The translations under genes were made by a program, and so were the position numbers. Below are positions 7,923 to 15,340 of a DNA stretch of 32,665 nucleotides, in pieces (within the stretch, counting starts at the first letter, position 1; each line of letters starts with the position of its first letter). Under the pieces are notes generated by a model, which made no database searches, had not been told where the DNA came from, and was given only the letters and a program-made list of their open reading frames with translations. Source of the stretch: Nonomuraea turkmeniaca (lineage in GTDB: Bacteria > Actinomycetota > Actinomycetes > Streptosporangiales > Streptosporangiaceae); contig NZ_VCKY01000119.1 in NCBI RefSeq assembly GCF_005889735.1, positions 1-32,665 of the forward strand. Reading direction: 5' to 3'.

Positions 7923-9041
7923 ATGGCCAGGGTCAGAGGTTTCCGGCGCAGCGGCGAGGCCCGCGAGACGGCGCCCGAGCACTCGATGGACCCGCGTGCC
8001 GCCGAGCAGCCGCCCTACCGGCCGACGGTCATCGACAACGCGATCTACCAGGACGGCGAGCGCGTCGACAATCCCGGCTCGCTGGCCGACGCCTTCGAAC
8101 GCCTCAAGGACATGCCAGGCAGCATGGCCTGGATCGGGCTGTACCGGCCCAAGGAGTGGGAGCTGGTCAAGCTCGCTGAGGAGTTCGAGCTGCACGAGCT
8201 GGCGCTGGAGGACGCCATCGTCGGCTCGCAGCGGCCCAAGGCCGACCGGTACGGCGACACGCTCTTCGTGGTGCTGCGTGCCGCCCGCTACTTGGATGAC
8301 GTGGAAGAGGTCGCGTTCGGCGAGGTGCACGTCTTCGTCGGCCCCAACTTCGTGATCACCGTACGCCATGCCGAGGCGCCCGACCTGCAGGCGGTGCGCA
8401 AGCGGATGGAGTCCGAGCCCGACCTGCTCCGGCAGGGCCCGCAGGCCGTGCTCTACGCGATTCTCGACGCCGTGGTCGACGGCTACGCGCCGGTGGTGGC
8501 CGGGCTGCAGAAGGACATCGAGGAGATCGAGGTCCAGGTCTTCGGCGGCGACCCGTCGGTGTCGCGCCGGGTGTACGAGCTGTCCGGCGAGGTCATCGAG
8601 TTCCAGCGGGCCACGTCGCCGTTGGTCGGGATGATCCACGGGTTCATCGCCGGTGCTCGGAAGTACGGGGTGAACGACGAGCTGCAGAGCTACCTGCGCG
8701 ACGTGGCCGACCACGCGATCACCGTCGCGGAGCGGATCTCCGCCTTCCGCCAGATGTTGCAGAACATTCTGGTCGTCAACTCGACGCTGGTGACGCAGGC
8801 ACAGAACGCGGAGATGGCGCGGATGACGGAGGCGAGCATCCAGCAGGGCGAGGAGGTCAAGAAGATCTCCGCGTGGGCGGCCATCCTGTTCGCGCCGACT
8901 TTGGTGGGCACCATTTACGGGATGAATTTCGACTTCATGCCGGAGACCCACTGGGCGTTCGGTTATCCGTTCGCCATCCTGCTGATGGCGGTCGTCTGCC
9001 TGGTCCTCTACGTGGTCTTCAAACGGCGGGATTGGCTCTAG
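7923..9041 (+). CDS. corA: CorA-type magnesium/cobalt transporter
   Basis: A 372-residue member of the CorA family, which forms pentameric channels for Mg2+ (and Co2+ or Ni2+). The large N-terminal cytosolic alpha/beta domain is followed by a long stalk helix and two C-terminal transmembrane segments. The selectivity motif YGMNFDFMPE sits between the two segments, and the basic tail KRRDWL ends the protein, as is typical. I use the ATG at 7923 because GGAG lies 6 bases upstream; the same frame is open to 7830, but that part overlaps the upstream gene. The approximately 45-residue N-terminal extension rich in Arg and Glu is poorly conserved. Confidence 0.94.
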   Translation: MARVRGFRRSGEARETAPEHSMDPRAAEQPPYRPTVIDNAIYQDGERVDNPGSLADAFERLKDMPGSMAWIGLYRPKEWELVKLAEEFELHELALEDAIVGSQRPKADRYGDTLFVVLRAARYLDDVEEVAFGEVHVFVGPNFVITVRHAEAPDLQAVRKRMESEPDLLRQGPQAVLYAILDAVVDGYAPVVAGLQKDIEEIEVQVFGGDPSVSRRVYELSGEVIEFQRATSPLVGMIHGFIAGARKYGVNDELQSYLRDVADHAITVAERISAFRQMLQNILVVNSTLVTQAQNAEMARMTEASIQQGEEVKKISAWAAILFAPTLVGTIYGMNFDFMPETHWAFGYPFAILLMAVVCLVLYVVFKRRDWL

Positions 9042-9052
9042 TATTCACCCCC

Positions 9053-9787
9053 ATGATCAATCGCGTATTAGCGGGGACGGCCGTCGGCCTGACGCTGCTC
9101 TCCGGCACGGCCACGGCACACGCCGAGCCCGTCAAGGGCGCCCCTGAGCTGACCCACAACGAGCTCTACAAGGCGGCCAAGCTCCCGAAGGTCTCCTGCA
9201 AGCTCAACAAGGGCACGAGCACCGCCTCGACCAAGAAATACGTCACCGAACTCGTCGGCTGCCTGAACACGGCGTGGAAGCCGGCCATCAAGGATTTCAA
9301 GCCGGTCGAGGTGAAATTCAAGGAGGCCTCCGACAAACGGTCGTGCTCCACCGGCATGGACCTGTCCGGCTCCATCGCGGAGGTCTGCGCCACGTTCATC
9401 AGCGTGCGGCTGGCCAATGACTGGATCAAGGCCAAGGACGACCTCAAGGTGTTCACGTCCATCGTCATGACGTGGAGCGGGGTCGTCACCGGCCAGACCG
9501 GCATCGGCGAGGCCTGGTGGTCGCTGGAGAACGGCGCTGTCGAGTCCGTCATGCACGAGCACAATCGCCGGTACTACCTGCAGGTCGACTGCTTCGCGGG
9601 CGTGTCGGCGAAGAGCCTGGGGCGGGTGGTCAAGGACTGGAAGCCGGTGATCAAGGTCCCGGACTCCTGGAAGAACCGCTTCCACGGCAAGACCGCCAAC
9701 CGCCTCTACTGGATCAAGAAGGGGTACGCGTCGGGCCGGCCGGGGGCGTGCAACACCTGGACGGCCGGCTCCACCAAGGTGGCGTAG
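9053..9787 (+). CDS. Secreted YpfJ-like zinc peptidase relative lacking HExxH
   Basis: A 244-residue protein with a signal peptide (MINRVLAGTAVGLTLL, cleavage after AHA near residue 24) and several cysteines that may form disulfides outside the cell. The C-terminal half resembles the YpfJ-type putative neutral zinc metallopeptidases: it keeps LQVDCFAG (176-183), equivalent to their LQADCFAG. Where those enzymes have HEYGHHxQ, this protein has MTWSGVVTGQTG (139-150), so both zinc histidines and the catalytic glutamate are absent. I infer a catalytically dead secreted protein, perhaps binding peptide or an inhibitor. No Shine-Dalgarno is seen; TAGTAT at 9039-9044 could be the -10 of a leaderless transcript. 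Confidence 0.75.
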   Translation: MINRVLAGTAVGLTLLSGTATAHAEPVKGAPELTHNELYKAAKLPKVSCKLNKGTSTASTKKYVTELVGCLNTAWKPAIKDFKPVEVKFKEASDKRSCSTGMDLSGSIAEVCATFISVRLANDWIKAKDDLKVFTSIVMTWSGVVTGQTGIGEAWWSLENGAVESVMHEHNRRYYLQVDCFAGVSAKSLGRVVKDWKPVIKVPDSWKNRFHGKTANRLYWIKKGYASGRPGACNTWTAGSTKVA

Positions 9788-9817
9788 GAGATTCTTCCCC
9801 GTGGGGCGTCCGCCCGA

Positions 9818-9858
9818 GTGTCCATCAACGTCGGCATCAACCCCACGTTGATGGACAC
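9818..9858. terminator. Perfect 14-bp inverted repeat, likely bidirectional terminator
   Basis: GTGTCCATCAACGT (9818-9831) and ACGTTGATGGACAC (9845-9858) are perfect inverted copies with a 13-base loop, 30 bases after the secreted-protein stop and between convergent genes. The loop itself repeats GCATCAAC. There is no T tract, which is common for actinomycete terminators. An operator role is less likely in this position. Confidence 0.6.
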
Positions 9859-9895
9859 AGTTCCTCGAAGCCCATGGATTCCGCCCCGGCACATG

Positions 9896-9991
9896 TCACC
9901 ACAGCGCCCCGATCACCAGGCCGACGACGATCGCGGCCGTCAGGGCGGCGCGGAGGGCGGACAGCGCGCGGCGCCGGGCGAGGGAGTCCAA
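9896..9991 (-). CDS. Possible 31-residue single-pass membrane peptide
   Basis: A short frame starts with TTG at 9991, nine bases after the stop of the RHH/Clp-N gene. GAGGA overlaps that stop codon region and lies at normal spacing from the TTG. The peptide has a basic N-terminal part (LARRRALSALR), a hydrophobic helix (AALTAAIVVGLVIGALW) and then TGA. This looks like a small membrane protein translated by coupling to the upstream gene. The evidence is composition and position only; it could be chance. Confidence 0.35.
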   Translation of the reverse strand: MDSLARRRALSALRAALTAAIVVGLVIGALW

Positions 9992-10000
9992 CGGGCGTCC

Positions 10001-10756
10001 TCAGGATTCCAGACCCATGCGCTCTTCCAGGCGCTCGAGACGCTGGATGAGTGGCTGGAGTTCGTTCCTGATCGCGGTCGTCAGCATCGCCGCAGCCTGG
10101 GCTTGTCCCTGTGCCGGGTCGGACTGGGTCTGGGCGCGGAGGTGGACGTATCCGGCCAGGGCGGCGGTCACGGCGCGGCGGGCGAGGCGGGGCTCGGCGC
10201 CCAGGGCGCGCAGGACCTGGCCGGCGGTGCCGTCGGGCTCGGCGACCAGGCCCAGGAGGAAGTGCTCGCAGCCGACGTAGTTGTGCCCGAGCGAGGTCGC
10301 CTCGGTGACGGCGAACTCCAGCGCGTTGGCGGCGGGTCCGCTGAAGGTCCGCGTCGCGTCGTCCCCTGAGCCCGTGGCGGGTGGCTGGTGGTGGGCGGCC
10401 AGGTCGCGTTTGATCTGCTCCAGGCTGATGTCCATGGCGCGGAGCACGTGCAGGGCGAGGTTGGCTCCTTCCGTCAGCATGCCGTTGAGGAGGTGCTCGG
10501 TCCCGACGCTCGCGGCGCCCTCCGCGGTGGCCTGGTCGGTGGCGAGTTTGAGGACCGTACGCGCTCTGGACGTCAGGTGGGTCAGCGCGCCGGTGGGCGT
10601 GGACAGGTCGAGATCGGTCAGCACGGTCTGGCGGATGGCGGTCACCCGGCGCACCGCCTGCTCCAGAGCTCGCTGGCAGACGGCCGACACCGGCACGCCG
10701 GCCTGCTTGACCGCCTCCGCCAACTCGTCCGGCAGATACACGTTGATCTTCGGCAT
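10001..10756 (-). CDS. Ribbon-helix-helix / Clp N-domain fusion protein
   Basis: A 251-residue protein. Residues 1-40 (PKINVYLPDELAEAVKQAG and the following helix) look like a ribbon-helix-helix DNA-binding domain. Residues about 62-120 and 138-200 are two Clp N-terminal repeats, each with the TEHLL or CEHFLLGL core. In ClpA/ClpC these repeats bind substrates or adaptors. No AAA ATPase module is present. The C-terminal 50 residues are helical and may oligomerise. Inference: a DNA-binding regulator sensing a Clp-like ligand, or one delivered to proteolysis. The ATG at 10756 is preceded by a perfect palindrome with a TATAGT box 6 bases away, pointing to leaderless, autoregulated expression. Confidence 0.85.
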   Translation of the reverse strand: MPKINVYLPDELAEAVKQAGVPVSAVCQRALEQAVRRVTAIRQTVLTDLDLSTPTGALTHLTSRARTVLKLATDQATAEGAASVGTEHLLNGMLTEGANLALHVLRAMDISLEQIKRDLAAHHQPPATGSGDDATRTFSGPAANALEFAVTEATSLGHNYVGCEHFLLGLVAEPDGTAGQVLRALGAEPRLARRAVTAALAGYVHLRAQTQSDPAQGQAQAAAMLTTAIRNELQPLIQRLERLEERMGLES

Positions 10757-10760
10757 GACC

Positions 10761-10789
10761 CCACTATAACCCTGATGGGGTTATAGTGG
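10761..10789. promoter_or_regulatory. Perfect 12-bp palindrome with divergent -10 boxes
   Basis: CCACTATAACCC (10761-10772) and GGGTTATAGTGG (10778-10789) are exact inverted copies with a 5-base centre. Each arm contains TATAGT on the outward-reading strand. The minus-strand box (10768-10763) is 6 bases from the RHH/Clp-N start codon, so that transcript would begin at the ATG. The plus-strand box (10782-10787) could drive the P450 gene with a leader of about 97 bases. The symmetry suits an RHH dimer or tetramer operator. Confidence 0.7.
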
Positions 10790-10890
10790 CCAGCCGTTCG
10801 GGTGTCCCGATGGCGATGGCTTATATCGGGAAGCCGAGTAATGATCGCAGTGAGGCGCGATACCGATCCGGTTCCGCAAAGGAGAGTCTC

Positions 10891-12102
10891 ATGGCCGATC
10901 ATCCGACCAACGACGCCATCGCGCTCATCAGCGGCGAGTTCTGGGGTCGGAACCCGCACGAAGATCTGCGGTGGATGCGGGAGAACGCCCCGGTGTACCG
11001 GGATGACGAATCCAACGCGTGGGGCCTGGCAAAATATCGCGACGTTCGATACGCGTCGCTGCACCCGGAGATCTTCTCCAGCGCCGGAGGCATCCGGGCG
11101 GAGACCGGCCCGCTGCCCATGATGATCGACATGGACGACCCCGAACATCTCGGCCGGCGCAGGCTCGTGAACCGCGGCTTCACCCCGCGCCGGGTCACCG
11201 CGCAGGAGGAACGGATCCGGCTGATCTGCGATGGCATCATCGACCGGGTCTGTGAGCGCGGCACCTGTGACTTCGTGTGGGACATCGCCGCGCCGCTGCC
11301 GCTGATCGTGATCGGAGACGCCCTCGGGGTCGCCCCGGAAGACCGCGAGGACCTCATGAGGTGGTCCGACGACATGTTGCGCGGGTTGACGGGGATCTCG
11401 GAGGACGCGGCGCTGATCCGCGCGGGTGCGGCGTTCGAGGAATACCAGGCCTACGTGACCAAGGTGATCGCCGATCGCCGCGCCGGGCCACGCGAGGATC
11501 TGATCAGCGTGCTGGTGCACGCCGAGACCGAGGGCGAGCGGCTCGACCACGACTCGCTCGTGTACGAGTCGCTGCTCATTCTGATCGGCGGGGACGAGAC
11601 CACCCGTCACGTCCTGTCCGGAGGCGCGTACCAGCTCTTTCAGCACCCGGAACAGCGCCGGCGGCTGATCGACGATCCGGAGGGCATTCCCGTCGCGGTG
11701 GAGGAGATGCTGCGCTGGGTGTCACCGATCAAGAACATGAACCGCACCGCCACCCGGGACGTCGAACTCGGCGGCCAGCTCATCCGCAAGGGTGACAACG
11801 TCCTGCTGCTGTATCCCTCGGCCAACCGCGACGCCGACGTCTTCCCCGAGCCGGACCGCTTCGACGTGGGGCGGCGGCCCAACGACCACATCGCGTTCGG
11901 GCTCGGCGGCCACTTCTGCCTCGGCAACAGCCTCGCCCGGCTGGAGTTGCGGGTGATGTTCGAACGCTTGCTGTCCCGCCTCCCGGACCTGGAGCAGGTC
12001 GACGGGGAAGAGCCCGCCTACCGCGCCGCCAACTTCGTCTCCGGGTACGAGTCCATGCCGGTCCGCTTCACCCCCGCTCCGCCGGTGGGCGACAGGGGAT
12101 AG
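10891..12102 (+). CDS. Cytochrome P450, CYP142-like (putative steroid C26 monooxygenase)
   Basis: A 403-residue class I P450. Motifs: I-helix GGDETT (233-238), ExxR in EEMLRW (Glu272-Arg275), and the heme loop FGLGGHFCLG (336-345, Cys343 as ligand). Segments such as SAGGIR, LPMMIDMDDPEHL, AAPLPLIVIGD and the ending ANFVSGYESMPVRFTP closely match what I recall of mycobacterial CYP142, which hydroxylates the cholesterol/cholestenone side chain at C26 with ferredoxin-supplied electrons. No ferredoxin, reductase or steroid cluster is in the window, so the substrate is inferred. The start ATG at 10891 follows AAGGAGAG by 5 bases. Expression may be tied to the palindrome at 10761-10789. Confidence 0.9.
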   Translation: MADHPTNDAIALISGEFWGRNPHEDLRWMRENAPVYRDDESNAWGLAKYRDVRYASLHPEIFSSAGGIRAETGPLPMMIDMDDPEHLGRRRLVNRGFTPRRVTAQEERIRLICDGIIDRVCERGTCDFVWDIAAPLPLIVIGDALGVAPEDREDLMRWSDDMLRGLTGISEDAALIRAGAAFEEYQAYVTKVIADRRAGPREDLISVLVHAETEGERLDHDSLVYESLLILIGGDETTRHVLSGGAYQLFQHPEQRRRLIDDPEGIPVAVEEMLRWVSPIKNMNRTATRDVELGGQLIRKGDNVLLLYPSANRDADVFPEPDRFDVGRRPNDHIAFGLGGHFCLGNSLARLELRVMFERLLSRLPDLEQVDGEEPAYRAANFVSGYESMPVRFTPAPPVGDRG

Positions 12103-12278
12103 CGGCTGCTCGAGCCGGGGGCGTACGCGTGGGCGTCCTTCGGACAGCGACGGCCGCTGCATGACACCGACGCCGACCCCCAGTCTCCGGAGTGAACCCT
12201 CATCCGGTCGATCGTGCTCAGCTCTTCGGTCCGTCCGGACACCATGCTTCCCCTGATTCGCCCGGCTGCATTCCCGAC

Positions 12279-12660
12279 CTATGAGCGGGCGAGCAGGTCG
12301 TTGATCGGCTCACACGCGGTGCAGCGCCACAGGCGCACGGTGCCGTCTCCGTGGGCGGTGGCCAGCAGCTTCGCCACCCTTGCCGGCTCGCCTCGAGCTG
12401 GGCTCGGGTCGCATGCCTGCGAGTGTCCTTGGTTCCGTCTCCGGGCATGGTCAACCGCAGGAACACGCCTTTGGCCACATCCTGTTCAGCCGGGTCGAGC
12501 TCGCCGTAGACGCGCTCGGCGGTTTTGCGAGACCGCGCCGCGCAGGCCGCCCGTCGCCCGGAACGCGGCCACGGTGAGCGACGTTCCCGTACGGTGCCGC
12601 CAGGTCTCCAGAAAGGCGTGCGAAACCAGCGACAGCGCACCCACCTGCCCGCTCAGGGGC
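12279..12660 (-). pseudogene. Remnant of an nSTAND NTPase / WD40-repeat gene
   Basis: Three minus-strand segments in two frames still read as parts of one protein family. First, GQVGALSLVSHAFLETW with RTGTSLTVAAFRATGG (about 12545-12660). Second, after a frame change, KTAERVYGELDPAEQDVA and FLRLTMPGDGTKDTRR (about 12395-12545). Third, back in the first frame, LLATAHGDGTVRLWRC, ending EPINDLLARS and TAG at 12279. The first two resemble the STAND NTPase module, the last is a terminal WD40 blade. Most of the NTPase and the propeller are deleted between the second and third segments. Such genes are often regulatory or defence-related in actinomycetes. It is dead as it stands. Confidence 0.65.
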
Positions 12661-12912
12661 CGACGCCCCCTCGCGTGTACCTGGTGACACCTTTCGTTTC
12701 TGCGCCCGCGACCCCGGCGCACGGCGGCTTCTCCACCAAGAAAGTGCCCTCACCTGCGAATCCGGTCCTCATCGAGGAATTGGACCAGAAAATGATCGGG
12801 CCAAATCACGCCGTGGATTCAGGCTCGGGCTCGCGCTCCTTGCGGGAATCTGTGGTTCGCCTGACCTGCCGGGCTGTCTGCCTCGGCTTCGCCGCCGGCC
12901 TCGACCAGGCTG
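12661..12912. other. Intergenic stretch with no recognisable gene
   Basis: About 250 bases between the nSTAND/WD40 remnant and the glycosyltransferase stop. It is somewhat lower in GC than the flanks and open in several frames, but I see no family motif, start signal or hairpin that I can support. It may be further decayed sequence of the same lost gene. Confidence 0.4.
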
Positions 12913-14196
12913 CTAGCCGGCATCACGCGGGCGTGACCGCCGGAGCAGGGCGTGCAGGGCGAGTGCGGCGGCGAGGCAGGCGACCGGAACCACGGGCAGT
13001 ACGTATCGGTGATCGAAGTCCAGGACGGCGACCGGACCGACGAGCAGGCCCATCGCGACCGTCCAGGGCAGGAACGCCGCGCGGCGTCGCAGCACGGCGC
13101 CCACCGTGCCGATCAGCAGGATCGCGGCCAGCAGCGGCCCGCGCAGGTAGGCGGGGTACTGATAGGCGATCAGGAAGTCGGCGTACGGCCCGGCAGAGGA
13201 GAGCCCCCGGATGTCCGGGTCGTACTCCCGCTTCACCTTGTCGATCAGCGGCTGGTCGGGCAGTGGCCAGTGCCCGCGGTTGAAGCCGAAGGCCGGGGTG
13301 GTCCGCCGAGGGTGCGCTATCGGGGTCCAGGAGAAGGCGATCGAGGTGTCGCGCACGACCTCGCGCAGGTAGTCGAGCGGCTGGGCGACGATCGCCTTGA
13401 TCGCGAAGGAGCGGGCCAGGTCGTTGTGCGAGAACCGGTCGCCGGGGAGCAGGTTGAGCGAGGCCCCGGGCGCCCAGACGTACTCGGAGGCGGCGTCCAC
13501 GACGGTCCCGTTGGGGCAAAGCCTCGCCTCCTGGGGGGACGGCTTGATCACCGCGCAGTCGGCGAAGGTCATCGTGCGCGCCCATAACGCCACTCCGTCG
13601 GCGCCGCTGAGGGTGAACCTGCCGTGATGCGTGCCGTACCAGGCCGCGTAGGCGGCCAGGGGCAGCGTCCCCGCCAGAGCCACGGCGGCCAAGCGCCGCC
13701 GGCCGAGACGCTGGACGGCCAGGACGAGCAGGACGAGGAGGAGCAGGGGCAGCGCGATCGTCCGGGTCAGCGCGGCAAGCGCGAACAGCAGGCCCGCTCC
13801 CGTGGCGGCACGCATCGACAGCCTCGGCGACCACATCAGGACGGTCAGACCCGCCACGACCAGGAAGCTGAACTGCGTGTCCGACAGGACGGCGTGTTCG
13901 AGCCGCAGGTAGGAGGCGTCGAACAGGATCGGCACCGCGGCGAGAGCCGCGCCCCAGCCGGGCAGCGATCGGCGGCGAAGCAGAGCATAGATCAGCACGC
14001 CGGTGGCCATGCCCATGGCGTGCTGGACGGCCACGATCACCTCGACGCTGTGGAACGGCCACAGCGCCCGCAGGAACAGCGGGTACCCGATCGGGTGGAA
14101 GGCAGCCGACGGTTCGAGGCGGACCGCGGTGTCGAGATAACTGAAGGAGTCGTACCAGTACAGCTGGGCCGGCCGGTAGCCGAGCATCGTGACCAC
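12913..14196 (-). CDS. GT-C-like polytopic membrane glycosyltransferase
   Basis: This frame encodes 427 residues with about ten hydrophobic segments. The early luminal loop WYDSFSYLD and the following AFHPIGYPLFLRAL are typical of GT-C (ArnT/PMT, GT39-like) enzymes, which transfer sugars from polyprenyl-phosphate donors. The acidic residues in the first loop are candidate catalytic ones. A soluble region (about 195-335) lies between the membrane blocks. The GTG at 14196 is only the first start in this frame. A natural N-terminus with the first membrane helix is found in another frame just upstream (14200-14327), so the gene is probably frameshifted near 14200. Donor and acceptor unknown. Confidence 0.75.
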   Translation of the reverse strand: MVTMLGYRPAQLYWYDSFSYLDTAVRLEPSAAFHPIGYPLFLRALWPFHSVEVIVAVQHAMGMATGVLIYALLRRRSLPGWGAALAAVPILFDASYLRLEHAVLSDTQFSFLVVAGLTVLMWSPRLSMRAATGAGLLFALAALTRTIALPLLLLVLLVLAVQRLGRRRLAAVALAGTLPLAAYAAWYGTHHGRFTLSGADGVALWARTMTFADCAVIKPSPQEARLCPNGTVVDAASEYVWAPGASLNLLPGDRFSHNDLARSFAIKAIVAQPLDYLREVVRDTSIAFSWTPIAHPRRTTPAFGFNRGHWPLPDQPLIDKVKREYDPDIRGLSSAGPYADFLIAYQYPAYLRGPLLAAILLIGTVGAVLRRRAAFLPWTVAMGLLVGPVAVLDFDHRYVLPVVPVACLAAALALHALLRRSRPRDAG

Positions 14197-14199
14197 CGC

Positions 14200-14327
14200 A
14201 ACGCCGCGGCGAGCGCGAGAGCCACGGCGAAGACCCGGTGGCCCGTGAGGGCGGCGAACCTGGCCGGACGGGACCGGAGGGGCGCGGCCGGGCGGCTGTC
14301 TGTGAGCAAACGGAATCCGATCGTCAT
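14200..14327 (-). other. Out-of-frame N-terminus of the GT-C-like gene
   Basis: From the ATG at 14327 a minus-strand frame reads MTIGFRLLTDSRPAAPLR and then FAALTGHRVFAVALALAA: a cytosolic arm and the start of a membrane helix. It then runs out of frame. Inserting one base near 14200 joins it to VVTMLGYRPAQLYWYDS of the downstream frame. This indicates a one-base deletion in the genome or a sequencing error in the GCGTTGCGGTGG region. Confidence 0.6.
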
Positions 14328-14479
14328 CGACGGAGGTCGTCAGGGGGGAATCCGCGCATGCGGAACAGCACGCACGGCGGTGACACGGGAGAAGCCGTCA
14401 GGCGCGGAAGCAGGCCGCCAGGCCCATGAGCCGGAAAGGCTCGTTCGCCCCCGAACAGAGCCCTCAGCCGGCTCCGGGC

Positions 14480-15340
14480 TCAGGAGCCGGCGGCACAGGT
14501 GGCGTCCAGCGGTCGTGGGGTGGGGTTCAGCGTGGTGCTCGCCACCAGGAGCGCCATGCCCGCCGCGCTCATGACGCCGTCGTGGACGTACCAGGTGTCG
14601 GCAGGCCGGACCCCCTGGGTGTAGGAGACGAACTCCGCTTCCACACCGCGTTCGCGCAGCATCGGCACGAGCTCGGCCACCGTCTTGTTGACGTAGTCCA
14701 CGCAGTGCAGCGGCTCTCCGGGCAGGCCGATTCCCGGGGGGATCTTGTACTTCTCGCCGGGACGGGCCTCGCGGCCGAGAACGATCTCAGCCTGCGCCTG
14801 GTAGCCGACCGGAACCTTCACACCGATCGGGCATCCGGCGAAGTGGTGGCAGGGGCCCGGAGCGTCGATGGTCTTGACGGGGCCGTCGGCGGGAGCCGGC
14901 TTTCCCGCCTTCAGCAGGTTGGCAGAGTTGATCACCAAGATCCTCCCTGCCATGCTCGCGGAGGTCGGCGCCAGCTCCAGCGTGATGTCCAGGCCGCGTG
15001 CCTTGAGCTCGGACTGGTACATGTCCGGGTCGGCGAACAGGTCCTCTACCGTGATGACGTAGTAGCCGCCCTCTCGCTTGATGTCCAGCGCCGCCGAGGC
15101 CGGAGCCGAGCCGAGAGCCCCGGGAAGGACCCATCCCAGGACGACCGCCGTGGCGGCCAGCACGGCAACGACCGGCACGGCGAACCAGCGGCGACGCCGG
15201 CCACGCGGCCGGGCGGACATGACGGCCGAGGCCGTGGTGATCTCCTCGAACAGCTCCCGGGCAAGCGGAGTCATGCCAGGGCCGGGGTCAGGCGCGATGT
15301 CGGCGACCAGGCGGTCGATGGTGCGCTGGATGTCGTCCAT
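14480..15340 (-). CDS. CU044_5270-like membrane-anchored partner of ECF sigma factor
   Basis: A 286-residue protein: a cytosolic N-terminal segment of about 50 residues (DDIQRTIDRLVADIAPDPG), one transmembrane helix (about 53-72) and an extracellular domain of about 210 residues. It sits directly after an ECF sigma gene, as anti-sigma factors do, and the organisation matches proteins I know as the CU044_5270 family. No zinc HxxxCxxC anti-sigma motif is present in the N-terminal part. Cysteine pairs outside (CHHFAGC, HCVDYV) may form disulfides. The ATG at 15340 overlaps the sigma stop by one base (TGATG), with GGAGG 5 bases upstream; a GTG one codon earlier is too close to the site. A role as anti-sigma or sensor is inferred. 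Confidence 0.72.
   Translation of the reverse strand: MDDIQRTIDRLVADIAPDPGPGMTPLARELFEEITTASAVMSARPRGRRRRWFAVPVVAVLAATAVVLGWVLPGALGSAPASAALDIKREGGYYVITVEDLFADPDMYQSELKARGLDITLELAPTSASMAGRILVINSANLLKAGKPAPADGPVKTIDAPGPCHHFAGCPIGVKVPVGYQAQAEIVLGREARPGEKYKIPPGIGLPGEPLHCVDYVNKTVAELVPMLRERGVEAEFVSYTQGVRPADTWYVHDGVMSAAGMALLVASTTLNPTPRPLDATCAAGS

Noticed and set aside
12103..12278. A terminator hairpin after the P450 gene (CGGCT-GCTCG-AGCCG)
   Set aside because: The stem is only 5 bp, which is expected by chance in sequence of this GC content.
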